Shown: positions 20,601-31,100 of the stretch, one piece after another | How positions within the stretch are numbered: position 1 is the stretch's first letter | How the letters are laid out: the number at the start of each line of letters is the position of its first letter | Assembly (NCBI GenBank): GCA_037178625.1 | Contig: CM074136.1 | Coordinates: 744,001 to 808,000 of the forward strand | Direction: 5' to 3' | DNA from: Skeletonema tropicum | Lineage: Eukaryota; Bacillariophyta; Thalassiosirophyceae; Thalassiosirales; Thalassiosiraceae | DNA: 64,000 bases | Made by a program: the position numbers and the translations under genes | Notes under the pieces: model-generated | Databases searched by the model: none | What the model was told of the DNA's origin: nothing | The model's input: the letters and a program-made list of their open reading frames with translations, nothing else

Positions 20601-21841
20601 CTGGCCAAATGATAGACCTCCCTCCCTAGTGATGAAATCAGTTTTGAAGCTAGATCCTCCGTCGACAGGGGCCCGGTGTTCCTCATTAATCTGCCACAGT
20701 AGGTATCAAACGCCGATGCTAGTGCACTGAATGGTTTGCCCTGCTTAAGTTGATCAAACTTGCCCGATAACAGGATTCCTCCGTCTGATGATACGTACTT
20801 CCCGAATTCAGATGCTAGCAGCGATTTCCCAGACCCAGAGACACCGGAGATTATTAGAAACTCACCAGCACCCGATACCGACCTACGGTAAGCTTCTTTA
20901 ATTGTAGAAAGCTCTGATCTGCGCCCAAACACAGCATCACGGAACTGTAACCCAGTTGTAGATAATCTCCCCACATCTTGATCATGGAGAAATATCGCTG
21001 GCTTCTCCAACATGAGCTGCAGATCATCTCTCACATCCATCATGCGTTTATATGAGTCCTCCCCAGAGAGTGTATCATTGGTACTGTCTAACATGTTTGC
21101 TATCAAATCACACAGCGGTCCCGGAATCCACTTTGCCTTTAATGGCTCTACCGAGATGGAAGAGCTTGTTTGATTCAAATGACTCTGACCAGTTTGTCTC
21201 TTCTTCGGGCGATTTTGATCATTTTCTTCATTTTCACCTTCATTATCCTTCAACAGTTCATCAATGATACCGATATCGATACCGATATCGATGCCGAAAT
21301 CGATAGGTGCAACATCTTGATCCAACGGGAGAAGATCAAAGTTTGGGAGTTCAGCCAAAAGTTCGTCCGATCCGACGGCTGTTGTTCGCTCTTCCTTCAA
21401 CAGTTCCACAGGTCGTTCACCCCCCGAGAATATCTCGTAAAAGACAATTCCCAGAGAATAGATGTACTGCACCGGATTGATATCATTTGGCCCTTCGCTA
21501 TTGTTTGTGAATAGGGAGGGCAAAAATTCTGCTCGAACAAGATTCTCCTGCTCCCCCTCAATTTGAGTCGTCTGATGCCAATAATTGTTCACAACAATAC
21601 CATCTGTCCAATCAAAGCTCGGCATCGGCAATATTTTATCTCCATTTTCTTCAGCTTTGCAAATCCAATCGGCAAGGGAGTAAGCCACTCTCAAAGCGGA
21701 TATCAAATACTCATCTGAGCACAAAATCCGTGGCTGTGGGTCAATTATAGAGGGTGGTTTTGATGTTCGAGCGACTTCATCGATCGCACGGCGGATCCAC
21801 TCTGAGATCAGGACTGACTCTGTGCTGCTGCTCTTTGACAT
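17694..21841 (-). CDS. Large AAA ATPase with degenerate kinase N-terminus (PknK-like), three exons
   Basis: Exons are 21841-18161, 18079-17963 and 17867-17694, with GT-AG introns of 81 and 95 bp, both in phase 0. Splicing gives 1323 residues. Exon 2 encodes 39 codons in frame (FVHEEALTYELAGYF...YQEW) that join to GAYGKCDSLFRF, a typical TPR ending. Near residues 120-150, QYIYSLGIVFYEIFSGG resembles the C-lobe of a protein kinase, but no catalytic loop is visible. An ORC/CDC6-type AAA ATPase follows: Walker A GVSGSGKS near 335 and Walker B VVLFLDDLQWAD near 465. The remaining ~750 residues are helical, TPR-like. Similar kinase-ATPase-TPR proteins occur in diatoms and bacteria and are thought to be signalling scaffolds; the substrate is unknown. 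A remnant of its first codons lies at 17030-17072. Confidence 0.88.
17868..17962 (-). other. Intron 2 of the AAA/PknK-like gene
   Basis: The 95-bp GT-AG intron has donor TGG|GTAAGT and acceptor CTCTAAG|GGAGC. It restores a continuous TPR sequence across the junction. Confidence 0.85.
18080..18160 (-). other. Intron 1 of the AAA/PknK-like gene
   Basis: The 81-bp GT-AG intron has donor AAG|GTAAGA and an acceptor with a pyrimidine tract ending CTCCTCAG. Without splicing the frame would stop three codons after the donor. Confidence 0.85.
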
Positions 21842-22213
21842 GGTTCTTCATAACACTACAGAGAATAAGTTATGACGTGGGCGGGTGTCGAGATACAAGC
21901 TACAATACAAGCTACAAAGGCTTTGGTGTCGAGATACAAGCTACAATACAAGCTACAAACAGAAAGCCGGCAAAGGCGAAGCGCTCAAAGAAGGAATAGT
22001 GAAAGACAGGTTTTACATGACTTCACGTCAGTGGGTACCGTTCTTCTCAGCCTCTTCAAGGCCTAGAGGCCTACTACTACTTATTACTAACTTACTTGTA
22101 AGTATGTAAGTATGGTCACATACTACATAAGTAAGGTACTTATCTACCTGTGTGACGAATTGACGAACAAACAAGCTAGCAAGCAAGCAACATGAGTAGA
22201 AGAAACAACGACA
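21842..22213. other. Upstream region of the ATPase gene with a direct repeat
   Basis: A block of about 34 bp containing GTCGAGATACAAGCTACAAT is present twice in tandem (about 21887-21920 and 21924-21957), within 120 bp of the start codon. AT-rich, partly symmetric TAAGTA-rich sequence follows (22080-22140). No gene is seen. Confidence 0.55.
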
Positions 22214-23157
22214 ATGACGATCGATGATGACGATAATAGTCACTCTTCCTCGGAATCTCACCGCAGCCATGATTATGCGAGTGACCTCGATGACCTAGAG
22301 TGTTTGATGATCTCTGCCAGCTTGAAAATGTCGTGCCCGACGGGAACTGGACATAATATTATTTGCTCACAGCAGCCACGGTGGACAAATTTATATGAAG
22401 GACTTAGCAAGAGAATCATACCCAGCAATGACTTCAAATTGGAGTAGAATTATGCTGATCAAATATTACTTCCCGTGGCGAAAGCAGAGGTCAAACATTC
22501 ATTATCTGCAATTCGACAGAAATTGAAACTTGACGATCATGCAGAGATCGATCCTGTGTCGGCATTTGCAGGAGCCATGCCGGAGGCTTTCGTTCTGAAG
22601 TTATTTGAGTGGCTCAAGGCAGGACGAGATGCAAAGCAGAACTCAACCCATGAGCTGGTTTCATTTGTTGACTTGAAGAGTTCATACGATGTGACATAGT
22701 TCTACGCGTACTCATCCTCACATCTGGAATATCAGATGAACAGGTGAAACGGTACAAACGTGTGCATAAAGCAATGAAAGTGCAGATATGCCGGCTGCTA
22801 AGCGACATGCCATGAAAGTAAAAAGAAGCAAGAAGAATGATCCGACTTTTGCTGGACCAGACGCCGAAACGTTCGACCCCATCATGGTTTCTACGTTCGT
22901 AAATACCCAGTGGTAAAGTATGACATCCACCACATCCACCATCAAACATCAAACCATGGACCATGGCACAAAGCACGTAGTTAGCACGAATCCCCCCTAC
23001 GGCACATGTCAACTACGCCAAACCTGCCGAGGGCAGTGGAGGAAATACGGCGGTATTTCGTTGTCAACCCCATCAATCGTCATTATCCGTCGGAATTCCG
23101 CCACTAAGTGGCTTTGAATTTCCAAAACTAATAGATCCACCAATATGTCGTCCCATT
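22214..23157 (+). pseudogene. Unrecognised coding-like remnants, possibly from a mobile element
   Basis: Three open stretches on the plus strand look protein-coding but not continuous: 22214-22447 (acidic, SDLDDLECLMISASL), 22475-22699 (AEVKHSLSAIRQKLKL, then MPEAFVLKLFEWLKAGRDAK) and about 22990-23160 (AHVNYAKPAEGSGGN then FPKLIDPPICRPIVDE). The last runs directly into the palindromic array at 23158. Another coding-like stretch begins right after the array (24413-24620). The family is not recognised. They could be one gene or transposase split by the array. Confidence 0.3.
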
Positions 23158-24412
23158 GTTGATGAATGCTTTTGCCAACTAACGTAGATAACCGGTTATC
23201 TACGTTAGTTGGCAAAAGCATTCATCAACATAATGAAAGTCGCTAGCGCCGAGATGACTGTCGTGCAGTCCAGAACCTCGTGTTCGCTGAGCGTATGCTT
23301 CTAAGCATTACAAGCCTGACTGCACTATCAAGTGACAGTCATCTCTAGCCGATTATCTACATTAGATGGAGCATTCTAATGTTGCCCCTGGTGTTCAATA
23401 TTATCACCATCCCCCCATCAGACCACAGGCTACTGGCTGGCTACTGATGGCTCTTACTACTCTGGCTCTTACGTGCGCGGAGGTAGAGTACCTGACTCGG
23501 GGCTCGAACTGGCGACTTTCATTATGTTGATGAATGCTTTTGCCAACTAACGTAGATAACCGGTTATCTACGTAAGTTGGCAAAAGCATTCTGTTGATGA
23601 ATGCTTTTGCCAACTAACGTAGATAACCGGTTATCTACGTTAGTTGGCAAAAGCATTCATCAACATAATGAAAGTCGCCAGTTCGAGCCCCGAGTCAGGT
23701 ACTCTACCTCCGCGCACGTAAGAGCCAGAGTAGTAAGAGCCATCAGTAGCCAGCCAGTAGCCTGTGGTCTGATGGGGGGATGGTGATAATATTGAACACC
23801 AGGGGCAACATTAGAATGCTCCATCTAATGTAGATAATCGGCTAGAGATGACTGTCACTTGATAGTGCAGTCAGGCTTGTAATGCTTAGAAGCATACGCT
23901 CAGCGAACACGAGGTTCTGGACTGCACGACAGTCATCTCGGCGCTAGCGACTTTCATTATGTTGATGAATGCTTTTGCCAACTAACGTAGATAACCGGTT
24001 ATCTACGTTAGTTGGCAAAAAAGCATTCATCAACATAATGAAAGTCGCTAGTTCGAGCCCCGAGTCAGGTACTCTACCTCCGCGCACGTAAGAGCCAGAG
24101 TAGTAAGAGCCATCAGTAGCCAGCCAGTAGCCTGTGGTCTGATGGGGGGATGGTGATAATATTGAACACCAGGGGCAACATTAGAAAACATTAGAATGCT
24201 CCATCTAATGTAGATAATCGGCTAGAGATGACTGTCACTTGATAGTGCAGTCAGGCTTGTAATGCTTAGAAGCATACGCTCAGCGAACACGAGGTTCTGG
24301 ACTGCACGACAGTCATCTCGGCGCTAGCGACTTTCATTATGTCGATGAATGCTTTTGCCAACTAACGTAGATAACCGGTTATCTACGTTAGTTGGCAAAA
24401 GCATTCATCAAC
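23158..24412. repeat. Array of ~72-bp palindromes separated by ~300-bp units, one inverted
   Basis: Palindromes lie at 23158-23229, 23526-23591 (one arm shortened), 23593-23664, 23961-24034 and 24341-24412. All are centred on AACCGGTT, with arms reading GTTGATGAATGCTTTTGCC inward. Units of 296, 296 and 306 bp lie between them (23230-23525, 23665-23960, 24035-24340), each with ends ATAATGAAAGTCGC and its complement. The first unit is the reverse complement of the other two. Unit copies differ at only a few positions. The array may be MITEs joined head to head, a foldback element, or an assembly effect. Confidence 0.85.
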
Positions 24413-24620
24413 ACCCATCGCCATCGACGCTACGGCAACATCCGGCACGATAGTATCCACTCCTACACATCGTTGATACGGCTCTCTCGCTGAATTACAA
24501 TCGTCGCAGACGCTTCACCTATCGATATACCATCGACGGCCGCCATAACTCCGCCACAAACCGCCTTGCACAACTGGTATTGTCTCCTGACCTCAGCAGA
24601 AGAGTGGAAGATGAATGGGT
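24413..24620 (+). pseudogene. Coding-like stretch downstream of the palindromic array
   Basis: One frame reads DTALSLNYNRRRRFTYRY and then RLAQLVLSPDLSRRVEDEW before a stop near 24640. It has no recognised domain. An upstream TAG in the same frame and its position directly next to the array suggest a broken gene. Confidence 0.25.
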
Positions 24621-25277
24621 TTTTCTTCTTGTAAATTAATAATTATAATAATAATAACTTAGAAAATTACTCAACTATCCTAAATATAATACATACTTGC
24701 TGAGTAGACTCGAGGTCTGTTCATTGCCATGTGTTTACACACATAGCAAGGCCGCAACGAGGCGACTGAGCGACTGAGGCTAATCCTCACTTGGCAGAGT
24801 GCCAGGATCTGATTAAGATTGTAACCATCAACATTAATAGAACTAACAAACGTAGCATAACCACGGTTGCTGCGCTACTAGTGCACCGTTTCCATCAGGT
24901 TTCCTCAGCTTCTTGTTGCTTCCCCGATTCGCAATGGTGGAGTGGAAGCTCCCAACAGTGAGCGCCTCTCACGTTCCGACTGACTAAATGGAGTTCTAGT
25001 CTGTCGTAGTTGGGTTTCCACCTCATCGAGGCCGAGCTTCTGGCGTGTAGAGACACGACGATTCTTGGATCGAAGTCGTGACGCCCTGCCTGCGTGCGTT
25101 CAATTTAAACGCAATGAGCGCTGCTTTAATTCTCAAACCATTTAGATGTAGTATGGTATGCTCTTCCGTCTCAATGCAGAAATAGCTCCAATTCAATTAA
25201 TTAGGAGTGCTCTCTAGTCTTTGAGGTACCATAGGGGCCAACCTGTTTCGGGCTTGATTGATCCCTGCAGATTGCAA
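24621..25277. other. Intergenic, AT-rich start, no gene
   Basis: AATAATTATAATAATAATAA near 24640 resembles the tail of a LINE. The rest has no frame with recognisable domains. Confidence 0.4.
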
Positions 25278-25700
25278 GCGTCCCATTGCCATAAGTGACC
25301 CCAATTCACTTTGACAGAATACCGGATTGATGAGGTCATGGGAGGACGGGTGACATCAGTTGCCCAGAGGGCATGGCACCCGGGTGCTTTTTTCAGATTT
25401 TGCTCCGGCAGGCGGTCACTAACAAGCGCTAGTTGTGACCGGAAATATGGCACCTGGGTACTTTTTTTCAAAGCCTCCGGCGGCGGGATTTGGTACCAGG
25501 GTGGAGTATTAGATTCCCAGCTAGGTAGGGATGTACCAGTATGTTGCTGATCATCGTGTGTGTTGCCCGGAGAAATGGCACCCGGGTACCAAAGCAAAAT
25601 CACGATCGGCGGGCGGCATTTCATGTTTGGCACCCGGGTGCCGTTCAAAAAGGTGCTTCGGCGGTCAAAAAAGGTACGAGGGTTATGTGAGAATTCCTAC
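25278..25700. repeat. Degenerate tandem repeat around the palindrome GCACCCGGGTGC
   Basis: The core GGCACC-GGGT-C recurs near 25375, 25450, 25495 (as GGTACCAGGGT), 25577 and 25630. It is each time followed by a T-rich or A-rich run and a CGGCGG-type block. Spacing is 45-85 bp, so this is a decayed repeat. The left flank at 25284-25330 (GTGACCCCAAT...) has a second diverged copy at 26050-26100. Confidence 0.55.
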
Positions 25701-26289
25701 GTAGAAGGTCATGGGAACCTGGGGTTGACACTGCTAGAGTTAAAATTATCTCAGCACGTGGTGTGTGGAGCCTGCGTACAAATCACAAGTCCAACAAGCT
25801 ACGAATGAAACAACATTCTCTCGATATCTTACCATCTGCTGTCGTACCATCTGCACTGGTATTGATGGACGAGCGCAGCGTGTCAAATGAGAGGACCGAC
25901 GATCCCCGCCAATCGATCGAGCGTCACGTGCGATCGAGTCCCGTTTCGGATAGTTTTTATCCAAGCTAGTGTCAAGAATCGCTCGCTATGTATAGCAAAA
26001 ATCAAGCAGTATCAAACCCAGGTTCCCATGATGAGGTCAAGGAGATTTGGAGCAGTCCCACTGCCATTGAGTGACCCCAATACAGTTTGGCCGAATACCG
26101 ATCGCCCTTGTTATCTGCCTCTGAACTCATCATCAAATAAATATTATCACTACCTGGTTGCCGTAATCAATTGTTTGCCCAACAGCTCCAGGATATGATT
26201 ATTGATGATGCGATGGTTCACCTCCGCACTCTCAAAAAATCACGAAGAGCAATGACAATGCATGAGCAATGACAATAGAGCGTCCTTAA
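25701..26289. other. Intergenic with a diverged dispersed repeat
   Basis: The only recognisable feature is the second copy (about 26045-26100) of the block seen at 25278-25330. No gene is supported. Confidence 0.4.
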
Positions 26290-27664
26290 CAGTCTTACTT
26301 ACGCAAATTTGGGTTCGCAAGATTTGTTACGCTTTTGTGACTTGAGGAGCGCAGTACCGTACCGCCCACTGGCCCACCGCCCGAAGGGAACCCTAATTCA
26401 GGGAGCACCCCCGGCGCCCCCCTCTTTATTTGCGTAAAAAAAACAGGGATATTAGTTCCTACGCCCAAGAGTTGTCTTACTTACTTACGCAAAAGTTCGA
26501 TTTTGCGTAAGTAAGTTTGCAATTTCTTTTATCTTACTTAGGTGCGTTCCGAGCAAAATTTAATCGTACGCACGATTTTGGTAGCGGCTAACTAAAAACA
26601 TGCAGTGCTTTCCGAGCAACCAGGAGCAACTGCACGTTTTGCACGTTTTTTTTTCCCTCCGACAGCGGCGGATTCGACAATCCGTATCGACCATGATAGC
26701 CGCTACTCTCATAGCCACCACGTTTCCCAAACCCTACCAATAGTAGTATCCAGTGAATTGTATCGCAGGCAACACCTTATGCAACGATTCAGCCGCAGGG
26801 TTTCATTATTACTACTGTCTAGACCGCATAAATAAATGACTAATACAGTGCTACATAAATCTCATTTCTGCCTATGGTGTTGCTATTTTTATCCACCCTA
26901 TTGTAATATTATGGACAATAATAGCCGCCACTTCTTCTATATAATAATATTGATGAGTTCCGTTCTTTACAGCCGCTCGATCCGCCGTCTACAGGCTTAT
27001 TGTTGTGGTTGAGTGTGTTATTATTTTTGCCAATTTGTTCACATCTTGTGTTCTTGGTGTTTTGGAGGTGTGGGGGGGCTTTAATGGTCACTCCGAGCAG
27101 CCGTATTCTCACTTCATATCATCATCGGCGACGGGTAGCGGAAGGGTAGTGCATATTATTGTTTATCTTCTTCTATGGTTGCAGGGAAGGTGGTTGTTTT
27201 AATTTCAAATCTCAATGGAGTGGATTGCAATTATATTATCACCGCCCCTAAAGCAGCCGAAACGCCACCCTGCTGCGAATAAGTCGCCATATATGTCTTC
27301 TAAGCGATAGGCCATCGATACCTTATGAAATATAGTCATGGACTGAGATAGGTGGCCTTACTAGGGGTGCCATTGTCATGGCATCTTTTTATTTTTGGTG
27401 TGCTCGTGGACGTACGATCATGCAGAAATCGAGTTGGCTTTCTGCATGATCGTGCAATCGTACGCATGATTTTCGAAGCGGCCCAAAGCGGGGAAATATG
27501 AGAACTGCACGATCGTACGTAGGGGTATCGATTTAACCTAGGAAAAGCGAAATCGTACGTACGATTTGGTTTGCTCGGAAAGCCCCTTACGCAAAACGTC
27601 ATCAAAAAATTCCACAACTCACAACTGACGTCATTTCGTTCAATTTTTTGCGTAAGTAAGACTG
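26290..27664. mobile_element. Putative DNA transposon with CAGTCTTACTTACGC ends (outer element)
   Basis: CAGTCTTACTTACGCAAA at 26290-26307 is matched by its complement ending at 27664, with one or two differences. An internal perfect 15-bp hairpin built from the same motif lies at about 26478-26513. No coding capacity and no clear target duplication were found, so its class is open. It contains the inner element 26541-27586. Confidence 0.5.
26541..27586. mobile_element. Non-autonomous PIF/Harbinger-like element
   Basis: The ends are GGTGCGTTCCGAGCAAA and the complement of GGGGCTTTCCGAGCAAA, each followed by AATCGTACG-ACGATT. TTA flanks both sides (26538-26540 and 27587-27589). A TTA duplication with G-rich TIRs is typical of PIF/Harbinger elements. 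The 1046-bp element has no transposase. An internal hairpin with 14-bp arms lies at about 27415-27452. Part of its centre (27050-27190) resembles 34260-34385 inside the transposon at 33.8 kb. Confidence 0.6.
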
Positions 27665-27726
27665 GCGGGCAAGTAAATACATATAAATGCGGGGAGAGAG
27701 GTGAAAGGTGAGTGGTAAGTATTTTG

Positions 27727-28720
27727 ATGGTGAGCGGTACTAACACATCAGGACCTTTTCTCAAGATCAAGTCGGGTTTCTCACAAAATTTATTCAATTT
27801 CCGGCGAGGTGCGCTTGGCAAGTTCGTTCGGTATCTTTCACATCACTCAGGCAGCAGCGCAACAATCACGATGAGGTCAAGGAATGAGAACAACGATATA
27901 TCGATCCATGCCATCGCAGGGACTCGTGTCGTCATCTTGGGATTGAATCTGAAGCAGAAGGATAACGATGGCGGCAGTGCAACTCATTCTACAACTCTCT
28001 CTTCCATGTTGAACGGCTTGACAGTCGAGGACGATGCTAACGGGGCCGCCTCGCCTGCGCCTCTTTCCCAATATCAAGATGATGTGTTCGTTGGCTTTGC
28101 TATTGATCGACGTGACATACCTAGCGGGAGGCCCACCTCACCCTCACTCAACTTTGACGGCAGGCGGATCCAAAAATTCCATTATGGAGATTATACCGTC
28201 GAGCCCGGGCATCAATACGAAATATTCAGTGCGTCGAATGATCAAAGCACCGAGTAGTTCACGGTACAGTTTCTTTTCACGGCCAAAGTATGTAACTGTT
28301 GGATCACCGCTTGTTGTGACAGTTACTACAGAGGACCCTTCTACGGCGAAACATGGCATCTACCGAGGTGTGGCCCGAGGTGTGGCTGTATCACAGGCAT
28401 ATGCTGAAAAGTTTGGTGAATTTTGGGAGTGGTACAAGGTGAACAAATATGGAACGTCGCATTGGACGTCCATTATCAATCCACTCTCCATTCCCGATCC
28501 AGCAAAGAAAAAGGAGGCGCGTGCATGGCTGTCAAGGGGGTTAGAGGAAGCTTTCTTGGCATTCATTTCTGAGGCTATGTAGCGATGATTGTTGGCAACT
28601 CCGAGTGACGGCCTATGAATTTACCCACAAAGAGGTAATTCAGCATTTGCTGCTGCTGTCGAGCGAGGAGTGGACGTGAAGATAATACTCATCTACCCCT
28701 TCGTGTGACTCGCTCATCTA
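27727..28720 (+). pseudogene. Phospholipase-D-like phosphodiesterase, N-terminal half, broken
   Basis: The first frame (ATG 27727, or 27870) contains RVVILGLNL, VFVGFAIDRRD, RRIQKFHYGDYTVEPG. It then shifts near 28220 to a frame with YSVRRMIKAP, VVTVTTEDP, GVAVSQAYAEKFG and EARAWLSRGLEEAFLAFISEA. After TAG at 28580 another frame reads LRVTAYEFTHKEVIQ, then ERGVDVKIILIY. This order matches the N-terminal domain and entry into the PLD fold of bacterial-type PLD-like proteins (family knowledge). The HKD catalytic motifs are absent, and at least three lesions exist. It is directly followed by an ANK fragment on the other strand. Confidence 0.75.
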
Positions 28721-28859
28721 CGAGAACAGCATGCAAACCGCAAGCTGGCACGGCACCAACCCGACATTGGACGTTACACAGGGTTTGCTTTAAACACTAT
28801 GTTCGATGTGCAATACTAGTGAAACCCATATCTTCTTTAAAAAAGTCCTCCGATCACCG

Positions 28860-29285
28860 TCTTCATCATGTCGGACTGCTTCGGATGCTTGTCGATGAGA
28901 AGCTCAAAATTTCCACTGATGCTGTATCGTTAATACTGTCGTTACCACATAACAATGGAGAGGCATCATACCGTCATTGATGCCACTGCCAACAGAGTCG
29001 GGAGCGCTGTGTCGATGAGGAGTTGAATTATGTTGAGTGTCACATTTGCGTTGCAGCATGCAACATGGAGCGGCAACATCCATCTATCAGCAGTACTGAT
29101 ATCAGTAGGAAAATATTCTAGGAGACATTGATTATACCCTCTGTAAGTCTTTTATTGTAGCATGCCGAATGGAAGAAATCGTACTAGCTATTATTGGCGT
29201 GATAAGTAATGGTCTTCGGTGTCAATCCGTGTCGCTCAATGATTTCACGTAGGAGTTCCTCCGAAAGCAATTCCCGTGGTCAGAT
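28860..29285 (-). pseudogene. Ankyrin family 1 N-terminal fragment, degenerate
   Basis: The minus strand contains recognisable pieces of the family N-terminus: LSEE-LREIIERHGLTP, FHSACYNKRLTEGII, then ANK units at reduced similarity with several stops. It corresponds to roughly the first 140 residues of the intact proteins. The fragment ends beside the ATCT microsatellite. Confidence 0.75.
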
Positions 29286-29330
29286 TTGCAAATCACAAGC
29301 AGTAGCACTTTGAGCTCATCAGCGCTGATC

Positions 29331-29531
<201 letters not shown>

Positions 29532-29785
29532 CAGTCTAACATCAATCAATCAATCTATCTATCTATCCAAATCGACTTTGTAAGAAGTTAGATATCGGGT
29601 CCCGGTAACAAGCTCTGGTCTACTTTTATTCTACAAACAAGTTCACTACTATTTCAACATTTGATATTCTCCTCTACATTCATGCTCCCACGGAAACTGA
29701 CAAAGCATTGACTGGACTATTCGATCGCGACTGTAACTGTATCCTCAAAGACATCGACGCCGCCATCTGTAGCAACTCGACGGTG

Positions 29786-30370
29786 TCACTCTGCATCACT
29801 CAGGATAGCATACTCCAGAGGATTCATATCTTCAAGGTCTTCCATTGTAGCTGCATGGGGACACACTGAGAGCAAGTACCTAATAGAATCATGGTTCAGT
29901 GATGCTCGTGAAGGAGACTTCTTGTTAGAATCGTCCGCAAACAGCTCACACGAAGTGTCACAAGCTAAATGTAATGGAGTCTTTCCACCTTCGTCCGGCG
30001 AGATGCATGCAGCAGGCCAAGAATGGGCGATGAGCTTGATCAGATCCGGTGACGCTCCTAGACCGGCAGCCACGTGAAGTGGAGTTCTGCCTAGGCAATC
30101 GGCAGCAGATGGGAGATCGGGACAGCACACGATCATAATGGCGACAATGGTCAATGGTGGATCGCATCTCGCTACAGCATGAAGTAGATTCATACCGTGG
30201 AACTCTTCACATCCAGCGATGGCCTTGCACAGAGCTCGGAAGGTTTCGGGGTTAGAAAGAGCAAGTTTCTCGAAGTTCTGCCAATCTTTGGACTCGATGA
30301 TGTGAAGGAGAAGTGCTATCGATTTCATTGCTGTGGAGCTCGTCATGTTGTTGTTATCGTTAATGTACAT
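29786..30370 (-). CDS. Ankyrin-repeat protein of a second family, probably C-terminally truncated
   Basis: This 194-residue protein begins at ATG 30370. It has four or five ANK units, for example GMNLLHAVARCDPP, GRTPLHVAAGLGAS, GKTPLHLACDTSCE and MNPLEYAILSDA. It lacks the LLSEEGLRE and VYARQAKD blocks of family 1. Past the stop (29786-29788) a neighbouring frame continues DTVELLQMAASMSLR for about 30 codons, which fits such ANK proteins. A one-base change probably shortened it. Role: protein binding; partner unknown. Confidence 0.75.
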   Translation of the reverse strand: MYINDNNNMTSSTAMKSIALLLHIIESKDWQNFEKLALSNPETFRALCKAIAGCEEFHGMNLLHAVARCDPPLTIVAIMIVCCPDLPSAADCLGRTPLHVAAGLGASPDLIKLIAHSWPAACISPDEGGKTPLHLACDTSCELFADDSNKKSPSRASLNHDSIRYLLSVCPHAATMEDLEDMNPLEYAILSDAE

Positions 30371-30564
30371 ATTTCAGTTGTTGTGATTGATTCTGATTCT
30401 CCTGTTTTTTGAGGTGCTGGGTGCTGGCGACCAACAAAGATAGAAGCAAACCCAACATAACGATGTACGACAAAGCAAAAGGCCTCCTCTTTGGCACATT
30501 GCAGTTGTCTCTAGAGTGCGGAGTGCGGAGTGCGGAGCAGATGAGAGGCCAAATGATCTGCTCT

Positions 30565-30790
30565 AGAAAGATCGAAGCCGGGATTGAAGCCAGCGATGAG
30601 AGGCGGCGGGCATGGTCACTATGTACTGCCTTGGCAGCATTTTGAAGTAAAAGTGAGTAGGCTTAGGCTTCAACGGGTCTTATCTGATGCTCTCAACAAT
30701 AGGTGCAAACGTAAAATTCAAGTTCAAGTTCAACTTCAACTTCAACTTCAGGAGCGACATGTTCAAGAATTAGAAGAACAAGCTCACCAG
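30565..30790. repeat. Segmental repeat containing the transposon-free target site
   Basis: GAAGCCGGGATTGAAG, AAGTAAAAGTGAGTA, CTTCAACGGGTC, TCTGATG, CTCTCA and AGGTGCAAAC occur here in order without interruption. The same blocks occur at 33650-33768 and 35142-35245, where they are separated by the transposon 33769-35141. The target TCTGATG is at 30683-30689. A TTCAAG/CTTCAA-rich run ends the segment. Confidence 0.8.
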
Positions 30791-30839
30791 CACCAACCCG
30801 ACATTTTAGTGACACAAGCCCAGGGTTTTTGGTTCACGC

Positions 30840-31015
30840 CTATTCACGTTGTGTCACGCCAAACCACGTCAGCAGCGGCGTGACGCCAATCCACGCCATT
30901 CACGCCGGGCGTCACGCCAATACGCCATTCACGCCCGGGCGTCACGCAAATTTACGCCATTCACGCCGGCGTCACGCCAATGCACGCCATTCACGCCGGG
31001 CGTCACGCCATCATA
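30840..31015. repeat. Short palindromic repeats GGCGTCACGCC / TTCACGCC, left block
   Basis: Units of about 30-40 bp contain GGCGTCACGCCAAT and ACGCCATTCACGCC. The 11-bp GGCGTCACGCC is nearly self-complementary. A second block of the same units lies at 32105-32340. Confidence 0.8.
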
Positions 31016-31100
31016 ATATTGAGGAACAGGCGCTCGTGCTGAAGCGGAGTTTAGATAGTGGCAATATTATTATTTATTATATTCATACATCCATAAGAGG

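Noticed and set aside
23665..23720. tRNA B-box-like GTTCGAGCCCC in the units of the palindromic array
   Set aside because: The T-arm stem does not pair and no A box or cloverleaf could be found on either strand, so no tRNA or SINE call was made.
23158..24412. CRISPR array, because of regular repeats and spacers
   Set aside because: The spacers are copies of one 300-bp unit, the repeats are full palindromes of 72 bp, and the context is eukaryotic.
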